From: Chloroflexota bacterium
Lineage (GTDB): Bacteria > Chloroflexota > Limnocylindria > Limnocylindrales > CSP1-4
DNA: 7,141 nucleotides
NCBI GenBank assembly: GCA_016875645.1
Contig: VGPE01000145.1
Coordinates: forward strand, 1 to 7,141
Direction of reading: 5' to 3'
Below, one piece after another: positions 1-5,092 of the stretch. The notes beneath the pieces were generated by a model. That model was not told the DNA's origin. It saw nothing but the letters and a program-made list of their open reading frames with translations, and searched no databases. The translations under genes and the position numbers were made by a program. Position 1 is the stretch's first letter. Every line of letters starts with the position of its first letter.

Positions 1-891
1 CTGCTCCTGAACGAGCGCGCCGGCATCGTGGCCGACCTCACGATCACCCGTCTCGCTGACGACGAGTTCCTGCTGATCGACGGCGCCGGGACCGGCCTGA
101 GAACCATCAGGCGGGTTCGTGAGCTTGCGCCGGCCGATGGCTCGGTCGTCATCGACGACGTGAGCTCGTCGATGGCCTGTGTCGGTCTCTGGGGCCCGGA
201 TGCGCAGGCGGTCGTCGATGCCGTCGCCGATGACCCCGTCACGATCGGCCGCTTCCGCGCCGCCCAGGTCCGCCTCGCCGGCATCCCCTGCCTGATGCTT
301 CGTGTGTCCTACGTCGGCGAGCACGGCTGGGAGATCTATGCCCACACCGAATACGGGCTGGCACTCTGGGATGCGATCGCGGGGGCCGGCGCCTCCGTCG
401 GGATCGCGCCCGCGGGGACCGCTGCGCAGGATTCGCTGCGCCTCGAGAAGGGTTACCGGCTCTGGGGCGCGGACATCCACACCGAGTTCGACCCGTTCGA
501 GGCCGGCCTGGACTTCACGCTTGCGCTCGACAAGGGCGCCTTCATCGGCCGCGAGGCGCTGCTGCGCAAGCGGGATGCCGGCCCGCCTGGTCGGCAGCTC
601 AGCTGCCTCGTGCTCGACGACCGCGAAACCGTCCTGATGGGCCGCGAGCCGATCTTCGCCGGGCGCCAGAAGGTCGGCTTTGTGACCAGCGCGAACTTCG
701 GCTTCTCGATCGGTCGCTCGATCGCCTACGGCTACCTCCCGGCGGCCCTCGCGCGGCCGGGCGAGCGCGTCGAGATCCTGTACTTCGGCCGCCGCCTGCC
801 GGCGACCGTCAGCAGCGAACCCCTCTACGACCCGGCCGGCGAACGGCTCAGGGGCCGGTCGACCGCGAACACGGAGGTGGCAGCACGATGA
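1..891 (+). CDS. GcvT-domain protein, C-terminal part of a dimethylglycine/sarcosine dehydrogenase-like demethylase (5' partial)
   Basis: The frame is open from the first base, so the gene starts outside the window and 296 C-terminal residues are seen. The fragment is the folate-binding aminomethyltransferase (GcvT) domain, roughly residues 1-190, followed by the GcvT C-terminal barrel, roughly 215-285. Seen motifs are LLNERAGIVADLTITRL (about 2-18), LRVSYVGEHGWEIY (100-113), DSLRLEKGYRLWGADI (144-159), EAGLDF and FIGREAL (167-187), then VGFVTSANFGFSIGRSIAY and EPLYDPAGERLRG. In known relatives (dimethylglycine, sarcosine and 4-methylaminobutanoate oxidases) an N-terminal FAD domain oxidises an N-methyl amine and this part transfers the formaldehyde unit to tetrahydrofolate in the cytosol. 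The motif wording fits that fused class better than free GcvT of the glycine cleavage system, but the FAD half is not in view, so a stand-alone GcvT-like protein is possible. Its stop overlaps the next start by 4 bp (ATGA). The GTG at 28 is an internal codon, not the start. Confidence 0.85.
   Translation: MLLNERAGIVADLTITRLADDEFLLIDGAGTGLRTIRRVRELAPADGSVVIDDVSSSMACVGLWGPDAQAVVDAVADDPVTIGRFRAAQVRLAGIPCLMLRVSYVGEHGWEIYAHTEYGLALWDAIAGAGASVGIAPAGTAAQDSLRLEKGYRLWGADIHTEFDPFEAGLDFTLALDKGAFIGREALLRKRDAGPPGRQLSCLVLDDRETVLMGREPIFAGRQKVGFVTSANFGFSIGRSIAYGYLPAALARPGERVEILYFGRRLPATVSSEPLYDPAGERLRGRSTANTEVAAR
873..877 (+). promoter_or_regulatory. Shine-Dalgarno for the downstream amidohydrolase
   Basis: GGAGG lies 10 nt before the ATG at 888, inside the 3' end of the GcvT-domain gene. 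It supports ATG 888 as the start and, with the 4-bp ATGA overlap, translational coupling of the two genes. Confidence 0.7.
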
Positions 892-2150
892 CCGACCGGG
901 CCCAGTTCACGCTGCTGACGGCGGCGCACGTCTTCGAGGGGACCGACGCCGCGCCGATCCAGGGTGGCGGCGTGCTGCTCGAGGGCCCGACGATCGTTCG
1001 CGTCGGACGCGGCGACGGCCTGCGGGCGCCGGATGGGGCGACGGTCGAGCGCCACGACTACCCATCGGCAACCATCGTGCCCGGCTTCGTGGACGCCCAC
1101 ACCCACGTGACCCCGCCGGGCGACGGGACCTTCGGCGAGGCAGTCGGCGCCACCCCCGACGACATCCTCCTCCTGCAGGCGACCGCCAACGTCCGGCGGA
1201 TGCTGGAACTTGGCGTGACGACCGCACGCGAGAACGGCGCCAAGAACCACACCACGTTCTCGCTGTGCGAGGGCATCCGGCGGGGCATCATCCCGGGCCC
1301 CCGGATGGTCATCTGCGGCCGACCCGTCTGCACGACCGGGGGCCACCTGTGGTTCTTCGGCCAGGAGGCCGACGGCGTCGACGGCGTCCGGCATGCGGTC
1401 CGCGAGCTGATCAAGGAGGGCGCGGACTGGATCAAGATCACCGCGACCGGCGGGTCGACGAAGGCGTCCGACCCCTACCGGCCCTCGTTCACCCTGGAGG
1501 AGTTGCGCGCGATCGTCGACGAAGCGCACGCGCGGGCGAAGCTGACCGGCGCCCACACCACGTCTTCCGCTGCAATCGAGCGCGTGCTCGACGCCGGGGT
1601 CGACATGATCATCCACTGCACCTTCTGGAACCCTGATGGCTCCAAGGCGTACCGGCCCGACCTCGCTGAGCGCATTGCCAACGAGGGACGCTGGGTCAAC
1701 CCGACGCTCTACGGCGGCATGTACACCGAGACCGAGGGCCTCCAAGAGCGGCGGGCACGGGATGGTCGCCTGTCGGCCGAGGACGAGGCGAACCTCGTCG
1801 CCTATGCCGAGATCATGGACCTGCTGCTCGATCACACGGGTCGGATGATCCGCGCCGGGGTGAAGATGGTCGCGGGCTCCGACACCGCGTGGCGCTTCGG
1901 GCGGGCCGGCGGCCTCGCGAAGGAGGTCTACTGGCTGGGCCAGGCCGGACTCTCGAACGCGGACGCGATCCGAGCCGGGACATCCCGCTCGGCCGAGGCG
2001 ATCGGCGTGGGCGAGGTCGCGGGCACGATCGCGGCCGGGCGGCAGGCCGATCTGGTCGTCGTCGACGGCAACCCGCTCGCCGACCTCACGGCGCTCCAGC
2101 GGGTCGAGGACGTCTGGCAGGCCGGCAGGCGGGTCCCGCGAACGATCTGA
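888..2150 (+). CDS. Metal-dependent amidohydrolase (imidazolonepropionase/Xaa-Pro dipeptidase-like)
   Basis: A 420-residue amidohydrolase-superfamily enzyme, a normal length for the branch that includes imidazolonepropionase-like and Xaa-Pro dipeptidase-like hydrolases. It should hydrolyse a C-N amide bond with a binuclear metal centre. The full ligand set is visible: HTH at 71-73 after VPGFVDA, the probable carboxylated lysine K183 in DWIKITATGG, H223 in GAHTT, H243 in MIIHC, and D332 in VAGSD. A C-terminal composite beta-sandwich piece (GTIAAGRQADLVVVDGNPL, about 379-397) closes the fold as usual. There is no signal peptide, so it is cytosolic. The start is set by a GGAGG 10 nt upstream and the 4-bp overlap with the GcvT-domain gene, which makes an operon with a demethylase very likely. 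The substrate cannot be read from sequence; an N-methylated amide, lactam or dipeptide is an inference from the neighbour. It stops 9 bp from the convergent amidohydrolase gene. Confidence 0.9.
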   Translation: MTDRAQFTLLTAAHVFEGTDAAPIQGGGVLLEGPTIVRVGRGDGLRAPDGATVERHDYPSATIVPGFVDAHTHVTPPGDGTFGEAVGATPDDILLLQATANVRRMLELGVTTARENGAKNHTTFSLCEGIRRGIIPGPRMVICGRPVCTTGGHLWFFGQEADGVDGVRHAVRELIKEGADWIKITATGGSTKASDPYRPSFTLEELRAIVDEAHARAKLTGAHTTSSAAIERVLDAGVDMIIHCTFWNPDGSKAYRPDLAERIANEGRWVNPTLYGGMYTETEGLQERRARDGRLSAEDEANLVAYAEIMDLLLDHTGRMIRAGVKMVAGSDTAWRFGRAGGLAKEVYWLGQAGLSNADAIRAGTSRSAEAIGVGEVAGTIAAGRQADLVVVDGNPLADLTALQRVEDVWQAGRRVPRTI

Positions 2151-2159
2151 GCGATCCCG

Positions 2160-3479
2160 TCAGCGCACCACGCGACGAAGGGTCCCGGGCTCGCTGAGGG
2201 GATCGCCCCGGACCAGCACGAACGTGGCCGGGCTGCCCTCGCGGATCACGCCGGCCGCCGGCTCCCCCAGCAGCTCCCCGCCGCGCCATGTGGCGGCGCC
2301 CAGCGCCTGCCAGGGCTCCATGCCGATCTCGACCAGGGATTCCACTTCCCATGCGAGCTGGCCGGCCGCCACCGATCCGCCACCGAGGCCGTGCCCGCGG
2401 CCGATCTTCACGCCCGCTGCGTGCGCCGCCCTGGCGCTCGCCTGCGCGTCCCGCAGCAGCCCTGTGGCGTAGCGCCGTCCCGCGGCGGAGCCATACCAGG
2501 TGCCAGGGTACCGGTCGCCCAGGCGCAACCAGTTCTTCGGCACCGTCAGCGTGGTCACGAGATAGGTGCCTCGGTCATGCATCTGTCGTGCCAGCGTCGC
2601 GTCCAACCGGTACCCGTGCTCCAGGCAGTCCACGCCGCCGGCGACTGCGGTCCGGGCGCCCGCGAGATCGCGGACGTGTGCCGTCACCCGCCTCCCCCGG
2701 GCGTGCACGGCTTCCACTGCCGACCGGATTAGGGCGGCCGTCCACGGTGACCCGCCGGCCGCGCCTGTTCGCTGGACGTACAGCTTCACGAAGTCCGCGC
2801 CGTCCGCCAGCTGGCGAAGGGCCGCCGTTGGCAGTGCCGTGCCGTTCGCGACGTCGGCGGCCCGCGGGATCAACCCCGGCGGGGCCAGCCAGCCACCCGC
2901 CGAACGCACCGTCGGCCGATCGCTTCGCCCTCGCCAGCGATCCCGGACACCGAGCGCGAGCCCGCGGCGACGGCCATCAGCCGGGTCGACGACGACCGGG
3001 CTGCCGACATCACGCAGCCAGCGGACCCCGGCCCGCATGCTCGCCTCGCCGTTGCGTTCCGCGTAGTCGAGGAGTGCGTCCGGGTGGTGGCTCAACTGCG
3101 ACACGTAGTGGATGCCGCCGAGGATGGTCACATGGGCGTGCGCATCCACCAGGCCAGGCACGATCGTGGAGCCGCGCGCATCGGTGATGGAGAGCCCCGT
3201 GGCGGGACCCGGGTCTTCCTCGGCATCGCTGGGCCGGATCCAGGCGATGCGGCCGTCGGCCACCAGCACGCTCATGTCCGTCAGACGGCGGGCAGATCGA
3301 CCGTCCGCGATGGCCACGTTTCGATAGAGGCGCCGGACGCGAGCGGGCGCCGATGGTGGCGGCAGAATCCCGGCGGCGGGCATCTCCCAGGACGCCGGGC
3401 GCTGCGACAGCGCCATGGCGGCGCCCGACGCGCCCGCGAGGCGGAGGAACTGGCGCCGCGAGACCCGATGCTCGTCCAT
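2160..3479 (-). CDS. Tat-exported amidohydrolase with altered metal site
   Basis: A 439-residue amidohydrolase-superfamily protein. The N-terminus carries a twin-arginine signal, SRRQFLRLAG (residues 7-16), followed by a hydrophobic stretch to about 25, so export of the folded protein is expected. Metal-site residues seen are HAH at 114-116 (VPGLVDAHAHV), K232 in DFVKLYV, H268 in VTAHV and H288 in CLEHG. The family's last ligand, normally the Asp of a GTD-type motif after an AGV(K/R)I strand, reads GRGHGLGGG here: H363-G364 stand where T-D is expected, and no Asp lies nearby. The C-terminus (GVIREGSPATFVLVRGDPL) is otherwise typical. Activity may therefore be changed or lost. No good Shine-Dalgarno precedes ATG 3479; the upstream bases are GGCTGGGCGCCGG. 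The gene follows the zinc-binding lipoprotein gene by 30 nt on the same strand, so it is probably co-transcribed and translated by coupling or reinitiation. The substrate is unknown. Confidence 0.85.
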   Translation of the reverse strand: MDEHRVSRRQFLRLAGASGAAMALSQRPASWEMPAAGILPPPSAPARVRRLYRNVAIADGRSARRLTDMSVLVADGRIAWIRPSDAEEDPGPATGLSITDARGSTIVPGLVDAHAHVTILGGIHYVSQLSHHPDALLDYAERNGEASMRAGVRWLRDVGSPVVVDPADGRRRGLALGVRDRWRGRSDRPTVRSAGGWLAPPGLIPRAADVANGTALPTAALRQLADGADFVKLYVQRTGAAGGSPWTAALIRSAVEAVHARGRRVTAHVRDLAGARTAVAGGVDCLEHGYRLDATLARQMHDRGTYLVTTLTVPKNWLRLGDRYPGTWYGSAAGRRYATGLLRDAQASARAAHAAGVKIGRGHGLGGGSVAAGQLAWEVESLVEIGMEPWQALGAATWRGGELLGEPAAGVIREGSPATFVLVRGDPLSEPGTLRRVVR

Positions 3480-3509
3480 CCGGCGCCCAGCCTACGCCGA
3501 TCGACGCTG

Positions 3510-4490
3510 TTACCCGCCCAGTGCCTCCAGGATCCGGGCTGCGTCCCACTCGAGGATCGCCTCGTAGGAGTCCAGGGGCGGGTCGCCCAATGAATCCGTG
3601 TACAGATCGGCGACCACGGTGGCGCCCGTCTCCTCGGCGATCTGGCGCGCGAGGCGGTCGTTGAACTGCACCTCCGCGAGGATGGCCCGTGCACCGCTGA
3701 CGCGGATCGCCTCGATCAGGGCCGCGACCTCGCCGGCCGAGGGATCCTGCCCCGGCGCGGCCACGACCACGCCCACGATCTCCAGCCCGTAGGCCGCCGC
3801 GAAGTACGGGAACGCGTCGTGGAAGGACACGATCTGGCGGTTGGCCTCGGGCAGTGCCTCGAACCGGGTCCGGATCGAGGTGTCGAGTGTCGACAGGCGT
3901 GCGTCGTAGGCTGCAGCCCGTGCGGCGTACCCGGCCGCGCCCGCTGGGTCGGCGGCCCCCAGCGCCTCGGCAAGCCGGGCGACATAGCGCCGTGCGATCG
4001 CAACGTCGAGCCAGAGGTGCGGGTTGGTCGCATGGTCGTCGTCGGAGCCATGCCCGGAGTCGCTGGACTCGCCTGCGTGCCCGCTCTCCTCTGCGTGCCC
4101 GCTCTCCTCGCCGGCCAGGTACTCGACGCCGGCGAGATCCTCGCCCAGGTGCAGGATCTGCGCCCTGGCGCCGGCCCGTGCTGCGAGGTCGGTGAGCCAC
4201 TCGTCGAGGCCAAGACCGTTGCCGACGATGAGCGTGGCGGCTGCAACGCGCGTCAGGTCCGATGGGGCCGGGTCGAACGTATGAACCTCCCCACCCTTCG
4301 GCACGAGACTCGCGACCGACACGGCGTCGCCCGCCACGCGTTGGACGAGGTCGGCCAGCACCGTCGTGGTGGCCACGATCTGGAGGCGCGCGTCGCCCTT
4401 CGACGGACCCGAGGACGCCGGCACGTCCGGCCGGCCGCACGCGCCCAGGGACAGGCAAGCCACGAGCAGGAGCGCTCCGAACCGTCTCAT
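3510..4490 (-). CDS. znuA: Zinc/manganese ABC transporter substrate-binding lipoprotein (ZnuA/TroA family)
   Basis: A 326-residue metal-binding lipoprotein of the cluster 9 solute-binding family (ZnuA, TroA, PsaA), which captures a divalent metal outside the membrane and hands it to an ABC permease. The N-terminus is a lipoprotein signal: MRR, a hydrophobic core, then lipobox LGAC with C18. Likely metal ligands are H70 (GGEVHTFDP), H158 (NPHLWLD), H224 (SFHDAFPYF) and an acid near 295-299 (DLYTDSLGD). An acidic, His-rich loop at about 128-153 (H132, H138, H147, H153) precedes NPHLW, as in many zinc-specific members, so zinc is favoured over manganese. The frame extends upstream to 4601, but ATG 4490 is chosen because it starts the signal peptide directly and has an AGAGGG ribosome site 4 nt before it. 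A promoter and Fur/Zur-like box lie just upstream. No permease or ATPase gene is in the window; a Tat-exported amidohydrolase follows at 30 nt. Confidence 0.88.
   Translation of the reverse strand: MRRFGALLLVACLSLGACGRPDVPASSGPSKGDARLQIVATTTVLADLVQRVAGDAVSVASLVPKGGEVHTFDPAPSDLTRVAAATLIVGNGLGLDEWLTDLAARAGARAQILHLGEDLAGVEYLAGEESGHAEESGHAGESSDSGHGSDDDHATNPHLWLDVAIARRYVARLAEALGAADPAGAAGYAARAAAYDARLSTLDTSIRTRFEALPEANRQIVSFHDAFPYFAAAYGLEIVGVVVAAPGQDPSAGEVAALIEAIRVSGARAILAEVQFNDRLARQIAEETGATVVADLYTDSLGDPPLDSYEAILEWDAARILEALGG
4073..4109 (-). repeat. 18-bp perfect tandem duplication encoding part of the His-rich loop
   Basis: The unit CTGCGTGCCCGCTCTCCT (plus-strand reading) occurs twice head to tail at 4073-4090 and 4091-4108, with one further matching base. 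On the coding strand it yields EESGHA twice, residues 128-139 of the zinc-binding lipoprotein. The two copies are identical at DNA level, including third codon positions, which indicates a recent in-frame duplication that added one histidine to the loop. Confidence 0.9.
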
Positions 4491-4500
4491 CGTGCCCTCT
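4491..4500 (-). promoter_or_regulatory. Ribosome binding site of the zinc-binding lipoprotein gene
   Basis: The coding strand reads AGAGGGCACG immediately before ATG 4490. AGAGGG with a 4-nt spacer is short but usable, and supports this ATG over the upstream in-frame extension to 4601. Confidence 0.5.
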
Positions 4501-4501
4501 A

Positions 4502-4520
4502 GTTGAGATTCAGTCTCACC
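4502..4520 (-). promoter_or_regulatory. Fur/Zur-like operator (7-1-7 inverted repeat)
   Basis: The coding-strand sequence GGTGAGACTGAATCTCAAC is an imperfect 19-bp inverted repeat. Its 15-bp core TGAGACT-G-AATCTCA matches 11 of 15 positions of the classic Fur-family 7-1-7 consensus TGATAATGATTATCA, and the outer TGA...TCA ends are exact. It sits between the proposed transcription start (about 4523) and the ribosome site of a zinc-binder gene, where a bound repressor would block transcription. Zur is the likely family member given the gene controlled, but the regulator's identity is inference. Confidence 0.55.
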
Positions 4521-4529
4521 AACCCCCAA

Positions 4530-4558
4530 ACAGTAGCCGACGCCGCGCGCGATCGCAA
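4530..4558 (-). promoter_or_regulatory. Sigma70-like promoter for the zinc-binding lipoprotein operon
   Basis: On the minus strand TTGCGA (4558-4553, -35) is followed after exactly 17 nt by TACTGT (4535-4530, -10). The -35 matches consensus at 4 of 6 and the -10 at 3 of 6, keeping the first TA and final T. Transcription would begin near 4523, just ahead of the Fur/Zur-like box and about 33 nt before the start codon. The element match is modest; spacing and position are the stronger argument. Confidence 0.4.
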
Positions 4559-4613
4559 CTGACCCGCCTCGATCGCGGTGAGTGCGCGACACTGGCGCCA
4601 CTCGCCGTCACGC

Positions 4614-4620
4614 AGGAGGA
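4614..4620 (+). promoter_or_regulatory. Strong Shine-Dalgarno of the YbjN-domain gene
   Basis: AGGAGGA lies 7 nt before ATG 4628. It fixes this start and argues against the longer in-frame extension back to 4262, which would run antisense through the 5' part of the zinc-binder gene. Confidence 0.8.
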
Positions 4621-4627
4621 ACGCCCG

Positions 4628-5044
4628 ATGACCGACGCTGACCAGATCGTGCTTCCCGAGCAGGTCTCGCCGGAGATGCTGAGCAAGCTCTTCAGCGATG
4701 CGTTCATGGACGCGTCGATCGACAAGGACGGCGACGTCCAGGTCGTGGAGACGTACCGCTCGTACGTGGTGCCGGGCAACGAGAACAAGTGGCTGCGGGT
4801 CTACGCGGTCTTCGGGGCGAATGCCGAAGCGTCCCTTGAGAACAAGATGGAGTTCGTCAACCGGATCAACGCCGATCTCGTGATCGTGCGCGCCTACGTT
4901 GACGGGACCGGCCGCTTCATCTTCGAGCACTACCTGCCGATCGAGGGCGGCATCACCGAGAAGGCCATCGTTCTCGCCGTGCGCCGATTCCATCGCCTCC
5001 TGGAGGCAGCGATCCGCAAGGACGAAAAGAACGTGATCTCGTAG
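4628..5044 (+). CDS. YbjN-domain-containing protein
   Basis: A 138-residue acidic, soluble protein with no signal peptide or membrane segment. It resembles the YbjN domain family: a short helix region (PEMLSKLFSDAF, 15-26), a DGDVQVVETYRSYVV strand pair (34-48), a KWLRVYAVF strand (54-62), the helix NKMEFVNRINADL (72-84), and strands VIVRAYVDGTGRFIFEHYLPIEGGI ending near residue 109, then a C-terminal helix rich in charged residues. Members have a fold like type III secretion chaperones; no enzymatic activity is established and their roles (regulation, protein binding) are poorly defined. The start is set by AGGAGGA 7 nt upstream. The gene is divergent from the zinc-binder gene (137 bp spacer) and convergent with the GGT-family gene. 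I see no convincing promoter of its own in the spacer, and a link to metal homeostasis would rest only on proximity. Confidence 0.8.
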   Translation: MTDADQIVLPEQVSPEMLSKLFSDAFMDASIDKDGDVQVVETYRSYVVPGNENKWLRVYAVFGANAEASLENKMEFVNRINADLVIVRAYVDGTGRFIFEHYLPIEGGITEKAIVLAVRRFHRLLEAAIRKDEKNVIS

Positions 5045-5051
5045 ACCCGAT

Positions 5052-5090
5052 GGCGGCGTCGGGCGTGGCCGAGACCACCCCGGAGCCGCC
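5052..5090. terminator. Bidirectional hairpin between convergent genes
   Basis: The 48-bp gap between the YbjN stop (5044) and the GGT-family stop (5093) is nearly filled by one hairpin: GGCGGC (5052-5057) pairs with GCCGCC (5085-5090), CGGG (5060-5063) with CCCG (5079-5082), and GTGG (5065-5068) with CCAC (5075-5078). A GT/GA internal loop and one bulged C interrupt the stem, and the loop is CCGAGA. That gives 14 pairs with no T-tract on either side, as is common in GC-rich bacteria. The placement suggests a shared terminator or 3'-end stabiliser for both genes. Confidence 0.55.
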
Positions 5091-5092
5091 GG

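Noticed and set aside
825..1835. A 336-codon open frame on the minus strand opposite the first amidohydrolase gene
   Set aside because: It is antisense to a gene with a complete set of catalytic motifs, has no recognisable family motif, and long antisense frames are expected in GC-rich coding DNA.
3010..4458. A 482-codon minus-strand frame running through the zinc-binder and exported amidohydrolase genes in another frame
   Set aside because: It is Arg/Gly/Pro-rich with no motifs, and both overlapped genes have clear starts, signals and family residues; it is not evidence of a fusion or frameshift.
4491..4601. N-terminal extension of the zinc-binding lipoprotein to an ATG at 4601
   Set aside because: It would bury the lipoprotein signal 37 residues inside the protein and run through the promoter and operator; ATG 4490 begins the signal directly.
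4262..4627. N-terminal extension of the YbjN protein
   Set aside because: It would be antisense to the zinc-binder signal region; AGGAGGA before ATG 4628 and the family's small size favour the short form.
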